This document shows, in pieces, positions 20,817 to 29,940 of a DNA stretch of 64,000 bases; the stretch's first letter is position 1, and every line of letters starts with the position of its first letter. The DNA lies in assembly GCF_011174705.1 (NCBI RefSeq), contig NZ_JAANIJ010000001.1, forward strand, positions 1,922,001 through 1,986,000. The letters are read 5' to 3'. The notes beneath the pieces are model-generated. The model had not been told where the DNA came from. It saw only the letters and a list, made by a program, of their open reading frames with translations, and did not search any database. Both the position numbers and the translations under genes were made by a program. Source of the stretch: Tessaracoccus coleopterorum. GTDB taxonomy: Bacteria > Actinomycetota > Actinomycetes > Propionibacteriales > Propionibacteriaceae.

Positions 20817-21842
20817 TCAGCCGATCTCCTCCAGCCTGACCGCGCGGTGCTCGAGGCTGGAGCGCCGGCAGGCCAATGCGATGCGGAGCGCCTCGACGGC
20901 GTCGGCGGCGGAACAGGCGCCCGGCAGCCCTTGGACCGGATTCCGGAGGAAGTGGTCGAGCTCGCGCTCGTAGCACGGCTGGAAGCGCTCGATGAAGTCG
21001 TACCACGGCGTCCCGGGCGGGAAATCGATGCCGGGCTCAGTGGAGCGGAACGGCACCTTCGCATCGAGCCCCACGTTGGCGGAGCCGTCGGTGCCCATCA
21101 GGTCGAGTCTCACCTCGTGGCCCTGACCGTTGTAGCGGGACACGTGGGCTGTGCCGACGGTGCCGTCGTCGAGTGTGATGATCGTGACCGCGTCGGAGAG
21201 GTCGTCGTAGTGGGCGAACTCGGCCATGCCCTTGCCGAGCCGGTGGTGTAGACCTCGACGACCTCCCGCCCCGTGACCCAGCGGATGATATCGAAATCGT
21301 GGACGTTGGCATCGAGGAAGATGCCGCCGGAGTGGGGGATGTAATCGGGGGTCGGTGGCACGTGGTCGCCGGTGACGCAGTGGAAGCGGCGCAACTCGCC
21401 GAGTTCCCCGGAATCGAGCAGCTCTTTGGCGCGGGTGTATCCGGCGTCGAATCGGCGCTGGAAGCCGATGTGGTGGGGCACCCCGTCTCCTCGAGCGCCC
21501 GGGCCGCATCACGTGATGCGGCAAGGTCGAGCCCGATGGGCTTCTCGCAGAACACGGGAAGGCCCGCCCGCGCGGACAAGGTGAGCAACTCGGCGTGGGT
21601 GGCCGTGCTGGTGGCGATGACGACGCCGTCAAGGCCGAGCGGGTTTGCGGGGTCGAACACCTCGTCGACCGTGGCAGTCCCGCACCCGAGGCTGTCGGCG
21701 AGCCTGGAGGCCCTCTCCGGTGTGGAGCCTGACAGTACCAGTCGGCCGACCAGCGGGTGGTCGAGCAGGATCCCGGCGTGCATCTCTCCGATGCGGCCGA
21801 CGCCCACCAGCGCGATCACCAGGTCTGCGCGGGGTTGTCCAT
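20817..21842 (-). CDS. Gfo/Idh/MocA-family dehydrogenase, third in the island
   Basis: A second IolG-like dehydrogenase (~341 residues). It has VIALVGVGRIGEMHAG (Rossmann), VFCEKPIGLDLAAS, IGFQRRFDAGYTRAKELL, GGIFLDANVHDFDIIRW (catalytic Asp-His region) and RYNGQGHEVRLDLMGTDGSAN. The start is taken at 21842: after a slip near 21825 the N-terminus reads MDNPRADLVIALVGVG, with AAAGGAG upstream. Other slips lie near 21485 and 21238. It is divergent from iolA, with operator site 4 only ten bases upstream of the ATG. Possible scyllo-inositol or epi-inositol dehydrogenase. Confidence 0.83.
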
Positions 21843-21850
21843 GAGACTCC

Positions 21851-21863
21851 TTTGTCCATACAA
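21851..21863 (-). promoter_or_regulatory. Operator site 4, in the leader of the third dehydrogenase gene
   Basis: TTTGTCCATACAA matches sites 1 and 5. The leftward promoter is probably TTGACA (reverse complement of 21899-21904) and TAGCAT (reverse complement of 21875-21880), spaced 18 bases. The operator then lies downstream of the start point, where a bound repressor would act as a roadblock. Confidence 0.6.
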
Positions 21864-21917
21864 GCTTTGGGGCGATGCTAGGGATCGCGACTCGGTGATG
21901 TCAATGTTGCCGAAATC

Positions 21918-21955
21918 TTGATGTCACCCCATGGCCATGTTAATGTATAGACAAA
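21918..21955 (+). promoter_or_regulatory. iolA promoter with operator site 5
   Basis: TTGATG (21918-21923) and TAATGT (21941-21946) are spaced by exactly 17 bases. ATGTATAGACAAA (21943-21955), the best copy of the repeated operator (reverse complement contains GTCTATAC, a perfect GTNTANAC), overlaps the -10 element. Binding would occlude RNA polymerase. Confidence 0.68.
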
Positions 21956-21990
21956 CTTCCGGCGTCGAAGCCGGGCAATGGAGGCAGACC

Positions 21991-23489
21991 ATGACCCAGA
22001 CCATCACCCACTGGATTGACGGGGCCCGTACGAGGGCCAGCCGACCGGCACCATCCCCGTGGAGAACCCGGCCACCGGCAAGGTGGACTCGGAGCTCCTC
22101 GCCGCGAGCCAGGCCGATCTCGACCACGCCGTCGCCGTCGCCGTCGAGGCCCAGAAGAAGTGGGCACGCACCTCGCTGGCCAAGCGCACCGCCATCATGT
22201 TCAAGATGCGCGAACTGGTGCTCGCCAACCAGGACGAGCTCGCCAAGTCGATCGTCAACGAGCACGGCAAGGACTACGGCGACGCGATCGGCGAGATCCA
22301 GCGCGGCCGCGAGACCCTCGACTTCGCCTGTGGCATCAACGCCGCCCTCAAGGGCGACTACTCGTTCGACATCTCCTCTGGTGTCGACATCCACACCGTC
22401 TCCCAGCCGGTCGGCGTCGTCGCGGGCATCTGCCCCTTCAACTTCCCCGTCATGGTGCCCATGTGGATGCACCCCGTCGCCATCGCCACCGGCAACGCCT
22501 TCATCCTCAAGCCGGCCAGCCCCACTCCGACCGCCTCGCTGCTGATGGCGAAGCTCTACAAGGAGGCAGGCCTCCCTGACGGCGTGTTCAACGTCGTCTC
22601 CGGTAACCGCGACATCGTCACCAAGATCCTTGAGCACCCCGGCATCGACGCCATCTCCTTCGTCGGCTCCACCCCGGTTGCCCACATCATCCAGGAGGTC
22701 GGCACCAAGCACGGCAAGCGCGTCCAGGCGCTCGGCGGTGCCAACAACCACGCCATCGTGATGCCCGACTCGGACCTCGAGTTCGCAGCCCAGCACATCG
22801 CCGCGGCCGCATTCGGTGCCGCGGGCGAGCGCTGCATGGCGCTGCCGGTTGTGGTCGCCGTCGGCGGCATCGGCCCGAAGCTCGCCGACATGGTCAAGGC
22901 ATTCGGCGAGAAGATCAAGGTCGGCCACGGCCTCGGTGAGGGCGTCAACATGGGGCCGGTCATCTCGAAGGCCGCCAAGGAGCGCATCGTCGGCCTGATC
23001 GACGACGCCGAGAAGCGCGGCGCCACCGTCGTGCTCGACGGCCGCGAGCTCACGGTCGACGGCTACGAGGACGGCTTCTGGCTCGGCCCGACCATCCTCG
23101 ACGACGTCCCGCTCGACGCCCCTGCCTACTACGAGGAGATCTTCGGCCCGGTCCTCACGATCGTGCACGCCGACTCCTATGACGAGGCCATCGAGATCGT
23201 CAACGGCTCCGAGTTCGGTAACGGCTCGGCCATCTTCACCAACGACGGTGGCACGGCCCGGCGCTTCACGCTCGATGTCGAGGCGGGCATGGTCGGCGTC
23301 AACGTGCCGATCCCGACGCCCGTCGCGTACTACTCCTTCGGTGGTTGGAAGGAGTCGCTGCTCGGCGACCTCCACATCCACGGCCCCGAGGGCGTCAAGT
23401 TCTACACCCGACTGAAGGCCATCACCAGCCGGTGGCCTTCCGAGAGCGGCCTCCACGCCGCGACCATGTCGTTCCAGCGCCAGGAGTGA
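21991..23489 (+). CDS. iolA: Methylmalonate-semialdehyde dehydrogenase (CoA-acylating)
   Basis: Aldehyde dehydrogenase that converts malonate semialdehyde to acetyl-CoA and CO2 (also methylmalonate semialdehyde to propionyl-CoA), the last step of inositol breakdown. ~499 residues: GICPFNFPVMVPMWM, FILKPASPTPTASL (cofactor site), ISFVGSTPVAHIIQ, LGGANNHAIVMPDSD, catalytic Cys in AAFGAAGERCMALPV, and EIFGPVLTIVHADSYDEAIE. These features separate MmsA/IolA from ordinary aldehyde dehydrogenases. One slip near 22025. GGAGG lies nine bases before the ATG. Own promoter with operator; strong terminator behind. Confidence 0.95.
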
Positions 23490-23509
23490 CCCTGGGCGCT
23501 CTGCGCACC

Positions 23510-23543
23510 GGGCAAGGGCAGGCCTTCGGGCCTGCCCTTGCCC
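23510..23543 (+). terminator. 15-bp hairpin with TTCG tetraloop after iolA
   Basis: Arms 23510-23524 and 23529-23543 are perfect reverse complements around TTCG, a very stable tetraloop. It closes the inositol island and separates it from lgt. Confidence 0.88.
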
Positions 23544-23583
23544 GTCTCCGCAGCGGGTAGGGGCCGCATGGCAAGCTTGTCCC

Positions 23584-24480
23584 GTGACGAGACTGGTACT
23601 GACCTTCCCTGACTTCGACCCGGTGGCGATCAACCTCTTCGGGCTGAAGATTCACTGGTACGCCATCATGTATCTGCTCGCGTTCGCGCTTGCTTACTTC
23701 CTCATGATCCGGCGACTGCGCCACGAGCCGTTCCGGTCGATCACGAGGCCGGAGCCGTGGACGAAGACCGACGTGGAGGACATCCTCCTCGGCGCGATCC
23801 TCGGGGTTCTGATCGGCGGCCGGCTCGGCTACTGCCTCTTCTATCAACCCGCCCACTACCTGACGAACCCGCTCGACATCCTCAAGGTGTGGGACGGGGG
23901 CATGAGCTTCCACGGTGGCGCCATCGGCGTCGCGCTCGGGCTCGCCTGGTATGCCTGGAAGAAGAAGCGCCCCTTCCTCCAGGTGGCCGACTTCCTGGTG
24001 CCCGCGGCACCGATCGGGCTTGCCGCCGGGCGCTTCGGCAACTTCATCAACGGCGAGCTGTGGGGCCGTGAGGCCCCCGCCGGCCTGCCGTGGGCCATGA
24101 TCTTCCCCACCGGCGGAGACGTCCCCCGCCATCCCTCGCAGCTCTACCAGATGCTGCTCGAGGGATCCTGCTGTTCATCCTGCTCTGGATCTACGCCCGC
24201 AAGCCGCGGTTCCGAGGCCAGGTGGCGGGCGCGTTCCTCTTCGGGTACGGCCTCTTCCGGTTCATCGCCGAGTTCTGGCGCGAGCCCGACTCCTACCTCG
24301 GGCTGCTCGGCCTCGGGTTCAGCATGGGTCAGTGGCTCTCGATCCCCATGATGATCGCGGGCCTGACCATCTGGATCTGGCCGCAAGGCGGAAGATTGAC
24401 GACGTCGAGGCCCCGTCGAGACCGAGGCTGAGGATGTGGACAACTCGGGGATAACGCTGAGGCCGGAGCCCCGGAAATGA
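23584..24480 (+). CDS. lgt: Prolipoprotein diacylglyceryl transferase
   Basis: Lgt transfers diacylglycerol to the lipobox cysteine of prolipoproteins, the first step of lipoprotein maturation; the ABC binding protein at 15.2 kb is a potential client. Several membrane segments ([42 protein letters not shown], and later ones) surround the signature blocks [26 protein letters not shown] (Lgt signature) and [13 protein letters not shown]. Slips near 24165, 24390 and 24408; after correcting the last two the acidic tail [16 protein letters not shown] is read and the stop falls at 24480 instead of 24431. GTG start. About 298 residues. Confidence 0.93.
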
Positions 24481-24839
24481 GGCCTCTGGCGATGCGTCCA
24501 CGACGGAGGAACCCTACTCAGAGGCGCCTCCGGAGGTTGTCGACAACCCTCTGATCCGAGTTCTCCACAAGAGAGCGGAAATCGGGACGTCTGAAGATTC
24601 CTCAGCAGCTCTCAAAATAGGTCTGACAACCGCGGTTACCGTTAGCGGAGGAGGTGCAGGGGCTGTGGACAAACCGGTGGACAACCTGTGGGTGGCGACG
24701 CCCTCGTGCTCTATGACGCTGACTGCGGGTTCTGCACCGCATCGGTGCGTGTGGTGACCGGCCGCTGGTTCCTGGCGCGCGTGACGGCCGCGCCCTTTCA
24801 GTCCCAGGACTTACCAAGGCTCAGACTTTCTGTGGATAA
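24435..24839. repeat. Cluster of DnaA-box-like nonamers
   Basis: TGTGGACAA occurs at 24435-24443 and 24664-24672, and TGTGGATAA at 24831-24839. Their reverse complements TTGTCCACA and TTATCCACA are the preferred actinobacterial and general DnaA boxes. Near-copies lie at 24561-24569 (TTCTCCACA, opposite orientation) and 24676-24684 (GGTGGACAA), and a 14-base palindrome GGTTGTCGACAACC at 24535-24548. The first site is in the lgt tail and the last inside the DCC gene; the 207-base gap between those genes holds the others and no other feature I recognise. Confidence 0.5.
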
Positions 24840-25071
24840 CTGCGAGGCTGCGCTGCATGTGCTAGCCGGCCGGGAGGTCCATGTTGGTGGCGCGGCGATC
24901 GCCCGCATCCTGCGGTCCTCGCGGGCGCCCTGGCCCCTCGTCGGCCGTGCGCTCGGCCTGCCGGTGATGCGGTGGATCACCGAGCGCTGCTACCGCCTCG
25001 TGGCGCGAAACCGGCACCGCCTGCCAGGTGGGACCGTGGCATGCGAGCTACGGGCCAACGACGTGCGCTAG
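24688..25071 (+). CDS. DCC-family (DUF393) thiol-disulfide oxidoreductase-like protein
   Basis: A 127-residue protein of the DUF393/DCC family, named for the N-terminal DxxCxxC motif, here LYDADCGFC at about residues 9-17. The two cysteines form a thioredoxin-like redox centre; partners and substrates are unknown. The rest fits the family: RVTAAPFQSQDLPRL, REVHVGGAAIARIL and LGLPVMRWITERCYRLVARNRHRL. The GTG start at 24688 is the only in-frame start giving the full N-terminal strand. Intact. A perfect DnaA-box-like nonamer lies inside the gene. Confidence 0.8.
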   Translation: MGGDALVLYDADCGFCTASVRVVTGRWFLARVTAAPFQSQDLPRLRLSVDNCEAALHVLAGREVHVGGAAIARILRSSRAPWPLVGRALGLPVMRWITERCYRLVARNRHRLPGGTVACELRANDVR

Positions 25072-26259
25072 TCCCCGAGCAGCTCCCCGATCCAGCTGGC
25101 CGGGTCGGCCAGTACATGCCGGAGTGCGGCAAGGCCCGCGCCCATCGAGGCGCGGAGAGGGGAGCGCTCGACAACCTCGGTCACGATCTTCGTCTGGTGT
25201 GACCACATCACCCGCACGTCCAGTTCGTCGGCGAGCCGGTCGCGCAGGAACGGTTCCAGCGGCCCGAGGTGCCCGCCGAGCCGGATGTTCTCGACGTCGA
25301 GCAGGTTGAGGGCCGCGCTCAGCGCGATGCCCAGTGCGGTGGCCGCGTCGTCGATCGTGCCGACGGCCGCCGCCTCCCCCGCCTCGGCGCCGGCGACGAG
25401 CGCGGCCAGGTCGGCGTAGCCGCTGCGTCGGAGCAGGGCCCTGGTGCCGGCCACCGTCTCGAGGCAGCCCCGGGCGCCGCAGCCGCACAGGTCGCCGTCG
25501 GGAGCGACACAGACGTGGCCGAGTTCGGCCGCCCACCCGCTGCGGCCCGTGAGGAGTTCGCCGTTGAAGGCGATGGCTGCGCCGACGCCGACCTCGCCGG
25601 TGACGTAGATGAAGGAGGCGGTGGGATCCTCGCGGAGGACGGTGAGCGCAGCGCAGTCGATGTCGTTGGCCGACCTGAGCGGGATGGAGACGCCGTCCAC
25701 GTCCAGGTGCCAGAAGTCGGCCGGTGCCACGCCCTCCCAGCCCAGGTTCGGGGCCCGCAGCACGAGGGTGCCGGTGCGGTCGAGCAGCCCGGGGAGCGCG
25801 AGCACGGCCCCGGCGATCCGGGCCCCGGGGTGCGGACGGACAGCGCCTCTGCACCCAGCTCGGCGAGCTGCGTCATGACGTCCTGCGGGGTCAACGCCAG
25901 GACGTCGATGTTGCGGCGCCGCACGGCGAGCAGCTCGCCCGTCAGGTCGACGACCGATGCGACCAGCCGCTCGACATTGGCCTCCAGGCCGAGGCCGACG
26001 ACGGTGCCCCCTGCAGACTGAGCGGCACCGCGGGGCGGCCGCGGGCTCCGGGGGTGGTCTCCCCCTCGTGCACGAGGCGGCCGGTGATGAGGTCGTCGAC
26101 GAGCCGCGACACGGTGGAGCGGGTCATTCCGACCTCCGCCGCGATGTCTGCGCGGGAGATGGTGCCGGTGCCCCCAGGGATCCGGCTGAGGACGAGGGCC
26201 AAATTGGCGGCACGCACCGACGACTGCGTCATGCGTCCCGAACCGGGCTCCACGGTCAT
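25068..26259 (-). CDS. ROK-family transcriptional regulator (XylR-like)
   Basis: Repressor with an N-terminal winged helix (TISRADIAAEVGMTRSTVSRLVDDLITGRLV) and a C-terminal ROK sugar-kinase-like domain. It includes TGEVGVGAAIAFNGELLTG, the zinc motif GHVCVAPDGDLCGCGARGCLET, and ALNLLDVENIRLGGHLG. About 397 residues. The ATG at 26259 is preferred to the GTG 33 bases upstream because GGAGG stands six bases before it. Slips near 26015 and 25840. Divergent from xylA, so it most likely represses xylA and itself in the absence of xylose (inference from context). The stop overlaps the convergent DCC gene by four bases. Confidence 0.87.
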
Positions 26260-26285
26260 GGCGGCCTCCAAAGATCTTTCTCGGG

Positions 26286-26320
26286 TTGACACTAACCTGA
26301 GGACGTATAAGTATTATACT
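26286..26320 (+). promoter_or_regulatory. xylA promoter region with inverted repeat
   Basis: TTGACA (26286-26291) stands upstream of an unusually AT-rich stretch containing TATAAG (26306-26311) and AGTATTATACT (26310-26320), a perfect 5-bp inverted repeat around a central T. None of the possible -10 hexamers sits at ideal spacing, so the exact start is unsure. The repeat is a candidate operator for the divergent ROK regulator. Confidence 0.45.
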
Positions 26321-26370
26321 GAAACTAAACCGGACGAGGCGGTCCGGCAAACATCGATCAGAGGAGCCCC

Positions 26371-27545
26371 ATGCGCACCCCAACCCCCGAAGACAGGTTC
26401 TCGTTCGGTCTCTGGACCGTCGGCTGGACCGGCACCGACCCGTTCGGTGGCAACACCCGCCCGGCCCTCGACCCGTGGGAGTACTCGGACAAGCTCGCCG
26501 AGCTCGGTGCGTGGGGCATCACGTTCCACGACAACGACGTCTACCCGTTCGACGCCCCGCCGAGGTAGCAAAGGCGCGTGTGGCGCAGCTGCGCGACGCG
26601 GCTGCGAAGGCCGGCCTCGTGATCGAGATGGTCACGACCAACACGTTCTCCCACCCGGTGTTCAAGGACGGCGGCCTCACCTCGAACGACCGCTCGGTGC
26701 GACGCTTCGGATTGAAGAAGGTGCTCAACGCCGTCGACATCGCCGCCGAGTCCGGCGCCTCCACGTTCGTGATGTGGGGCGGCCGGGAGGGCGCTGAGTA
26801 CGACACCTCGAAGGACCTGTACGCCGCGTTCGCGCGCTACAAGGAGGGCCTCGACACCGTCGCGAGCTACATCAAGGAGAAGGGCTACGACCTGCGGATC
26901 GGGCTGGAACCCAAGCCGAACGAGCCCCGCGGCGACATCTTCCTCCCCACCATCGGGCACGCTCTCGGCCTGATCGCCGACCTCGACCACGGCGACATCG
27001 TCGGCCTCAACCCCGAGGTCGGTCACGAGCAGATGGCCAACCTCAACTACACGCACGGCATCGCGCAGGCCCTGTTCACCGGCAAGCTGTTCCACATCGA
27101 CCTCAACGGCCAGAAGGGCCTGAAGTACGACCAGGACCTGGTGTTCGGCCACGGCGACCTGCTGAGCGCGTTCTTCACCGTCGATCTGCTGGTCAACGGG
27201 TTCCCGTCCTCGCCCGACGCGCCCCGCTACACCGGCCCCGTCCACTTCGACTACAAGCCGTCGCGCACCGAGGGCATGCAGGGGATCTGGGACTCGGCGA
27301 AGGCCAACATGGAGACCTACCTGATGCTCGCCGACAAGGCCCGCGCCTTCCGCGCCGACCCCGCGGTCGCAGCCCTGATGGAGGAGAACCTCATCGGGCA
27401 GCTCGCGGTGCCGACGCTCGGTGAGGGCGAGTCGGTCGCCGACTTCCTGGCCGCCGACGAGCCGTTCGACGCCGACGCCGCCGGTGCGCGCGAGTACCGC
27501 TTCGTGGAGCTCTACCAGGCGGCACTGCGCCACCTGATCGGCTGA
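26371..27545 (+). CDS. xylA: Xylose isomerase
   Basis: Metal-dependent isomerase of D-xylose to D-xylulose (also D-glucose to D-fructose). ~391 residues of the short actinobacterial class II-like type: [19 protein letters not shown], catalytic His in [26 protein letters not shown], metal-binding [51 protein letters not shown] and [12 protein letters not shown]. One slip near 26563. GAGGAG precedes the ATG. No xylulokinase follows, so xylB must be elsewhere. Confidence 0.95.
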
Positions 27546-27573
27546 CCCGGGCTTCAGGCCAGGGCCGCGGCGA

Positions 27574-28708
27574 TCAGTTCGCGGCCCGGCCTGCCAGCTC
27601 GGCCCGCCTCCCGCCGTCGACGAGGTCGCCCTGCGCATCCACGAAGCCGGCCTCACCCTGCGCGACGAGCGCCTGGTGGGCGGCCACGATGGCGGTCCCC
27701 TCGCGGAACGCCTCGGCAGCAGACCCGGGACAGGGCCGTCGAGGCAGGTCAGCGCCAGCGGTAGGCGGTTCGGCGTGTTGTGCTCGCTTCCCGCCATCAC
27801 GATCAACCCGGCGTCGAGGAACGCCGCGACGTACTCCTCGACGCAGGCCGCCGTGTTGCGCACGGTGATCAGCTCCGCCGCGTGGAAGCCCGCGTCGCGG
27901 ATCCGTCGGGCGAGGTCGACCGCGGGAGTCTCGTAGTCGCAGACGGGGCTGGCGCCATCGGCGACCGCGCAGTAGGTGGGGATTCCCCGAGCTCGAGGAC
28001 CAGGGCGACGCCGTCGGCGAAGGGCACGGGGAGTCGGGCACGAAGGCCGCCTGCCCGTGCTTGAGCAGGGCCGCGCGCAGGGCGTTCTGCAGGTCGCCTG
28101 CGCCCGCGATGTCAGAGGTGGCGCCGATCAGTCGCCCGAGGACGGCCTGACGGTCTCCGGCGGGAAGCCCGAGGATCAGGTCGGCGAACGCGTGGGCGAT
28201 GTGGCGCTCCTGCAGCGAGACCCAACCGCTCGGCACCTCGCTGCGGGCGGCGAGGTCGTCGGCGATGGTGGTCGCCGTCAGGGCATTGGGCAGGCCTGCA
28301 TCGGTGACGAGGCCGCTCATCAGGGCGACCTGCCGCTCGGCCCGCTCGTCGTTGGCCCGCCGGATGCCCCGCCCGATCGCCGAGTCGCCCGCAGCCGCAC
28401 GCTCCACGTTCAGCCCGCGGCCCTGCAGGTAGTAGCGGCCGGGTTCTGTGGGTCGTTGACCGTCCACCCGTCGCCTCGAGCTCGGAGTCGAGGGTGATGA
28501 TCTCCGTGCCGGCCAGCGGATACAGGCCGGCGGCCCGCGCGTGCTCGAAGAAGCGGGGCAGTACCTGCAGGTCGAAGAAGTTCGACGTCCCGATCACCTC
28601 GAGCCCCTCGTCGCGGGCCTGCGCCAGCAGCGAGTCGAGCGTCACATCCGATGAGGCGTTCGGGGGAACGTGGACGTGGGTGTTGGCACTGAGCGGGCGG
28701 GTGGTCAT
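27574..28708 (-). CDS. PHP-domain metal-dependent hydrolase-like protein
   Basis: A ~378-residue protein with an N-terminal PHP (polymerase and histidinol phosphatase) metal-site motif, LSANTHVHVPPNASSD, followed by LLAQARDEGLEVIGTSNFFD, GLYPLAGTEIITLDSE and, near the C-terminus, DAGLIVMAGSEHNTPNRLPL. These carry His, Asp and Glu residues suited to a two- or three-metal phosphoesterase site. The middle (RHIAHAFADLILGLPAGDRQAVLGRLIG) is helical and not diagnostic. Slips near 28440, 28030, 27985 and 27720. Convergent with xylA, only 28 bases from it. Substrate unknown; a sugar-metabolic role is only guilt by association. Confidence 0.68.
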
Positions 28709-28764
28709 GGGCGCTCCTCTGCGGTCCTGATCGGAACCGACCCTATCGGGTGTCGCCCTGCGCC

Positions 28765-29102
28765 TCAGAGCGACCCGATCGCCTCCCGGTACCGCTCCTC
28801 GATGACCTCGAGGTCGGCCCGGTGCCGGTCGATGCGGCAGCCGCGTTCGCGGAAGGAGATGCCCTCGACGGTCCACCGCTCCCGCGCCTCGTCCAGCAGA
28901 CGCTCCGGCAGGCGGCCGTCGCGGTTGGTGACCCGCCACCAGGCGACCTCGGTGCCGTACTGGCTCATCACCCTCCGACCACGCGCGCCGTCGTCCCGAC
29001 GATCTCGGCGATGTCGCCGTAGCTGACGACCGTGCCCGGGCCCACCTGTTCGACGGCGCGCAGCACGCGCTCGGTCAGCAGATCGGCGGCCTCGGACGAC
29101 AC
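28765..29102 (-). CDS. Alkyltransferase-like (MGMT/ATL family) protein
   Basis: A ~112-residue protein matching the C-terminal domain of O6-alkylguanine-DNA alkyltransferase: LTERVLRAVEQVGPGTVVSYGDIAEIVGT (helix-turn-helix) and RVMSQYGTEVAWWRVTNRDGRLPE. The family's active-site PCHR is here WWRV, without cysteine, so this is an ATL-type lesion-binding protein and not a repair enzyme. One slip near 28980. The GTG at 29102 is the best start. It lies immediately after the sirtuin gene on the same strand, probably in one transcript. Confidence 0.8.
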
Positions 29103-29105
29103 GGT

Positions 29106-29849
29106 TCACCGCTCCCGGGGGCGAGCAGGCCGGGCAGCACGTCGTCGAGCCTGCCGCGGACCACCTCGTCGGCCTCGTCGTCATAGGTGGTGGGGAGTCG
29201 TTGACGATGACGCTGTAGGCGCCCTTCCCGATGGCGAGCGGGAACAGGGCGGCGACGGGATAGACGCTCAGCGTGGTGCCGACCGCCACGATGGCGTCGC
29301 AGTCCTCGGCCGCCTTCACCGAGGCCTCGAGCACGTCGGCGTCGAGCACCTCCTCGAACAGGATGACGGTGGCGCGGGTGATGCCGCCGCAGTGCGGGCA
29401 GCGTGGATCCTCCTCGCCCGCGTTGACGCGGGTGACCATCTCCTCCATCGGGCCGGTCCGGCCGCACATCTCGCAGCGCCACGTCCGCATCGACCCGTGC
29501 ACCTCGTGCACCAGGTCGGGCGACGTGCCCGCGATCTGCTGCAGGCCGTCGGTGTTCTGCGTGATGACGGCGCGGAGCCTGCCCTGCCGCTCGAGATCGG
29601 CGATGGCAAGGTGCGCGATCGTCGGTTCCGCGGCCCAGGCGGCGGGATCGACCCGGCGACGCCAGGCCGCCCGGCGGACGTCCTCGTCGCGCAGGTACCA
29701 GGAGAGGTTCGAGACGAGCTCTGCGTACGGGTCGCGGGTCCACAGCCCGTCGGGTCCGCGGAAGTCGGGGATGCCCGCCGCGGTGGAGAGCCCGCCCCGC
29801 TGAGGATGACGATGCGATCGGCTTCTGACAACGACGAGACCTTGGCCAT
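29106..29849 (-). CDS. SIR2-family NAD-dependent protein deacylase
   Basis: Sirtuin of ~248 residues that would remove acyl groups from lysines using NAD. Motifs are RIVILSGAG (NAD-binding, then STAAGIPDFRGPDGLW after correcting a slip near 29790), VITQNTDGLQQIAGTSPDLVHEVHGS (catalytic His), a four-Cys zinc site CEMCGRTGP...CPHCGG, VILFEEVLD, VAVGTTLSVYPVAALFP and SVIVNDSP. Another slip lies near 29190. Divergent from feoA with a 91-base gap that holds the iron-box-like repeat. The stop at 29106 is read after the second slip. Confidence 0.9.
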
Positions 29850-29883
29850 GGGCTCAAATCTAGTGGGCGGAGGAGGAACAAGC

Positions 29884-29897
29884 TGAGGCTTACCTCA
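29884..29897 (+). promoter_or_regulatory. IdeR/DtxR-like iron box upstream of feoA
   Basis: TGAGGCTTACCTCA is a perfect inverted repeat (TGAGG, 4-base spacer, CCTCA). Its other strand reads TGAGGTAAGCCTCA and shares the ten-base core AGGTAAGCCT with the DtxR/IdeR consensus. It stands about eight bases upstream of GTGACC (29906-29911) and TAGCGT (29929-29934), a -35/-10-like pair spaced 17 bases whose start point would fall at or near the feoA ATG. Confidence 0.65.
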
Positions 29898-29940
29898 CCC
29901 CGCACGTGACCAATAGCGAACCAAGTGTTAGCGTAATTTC

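Noticed and set aside
21924-23633. A 569-residue minus-strand frame opposite iolA, with similar long frames at 12406-13590 (iolD) and 15184-16623 (binding protein)
   Set aside because: All are mirror frames of well-identified genes and have the Gly/Val/Asp/His-rich composition typical of antisense reading in high-GC DNA.
24435-24839. A chromosomal replication origin
   Set aside because: DnaA-box-like sites are present, but there is no dnaA, dnaN, gyrB or rpmH nearby and no AT-rich unwinding stretch.
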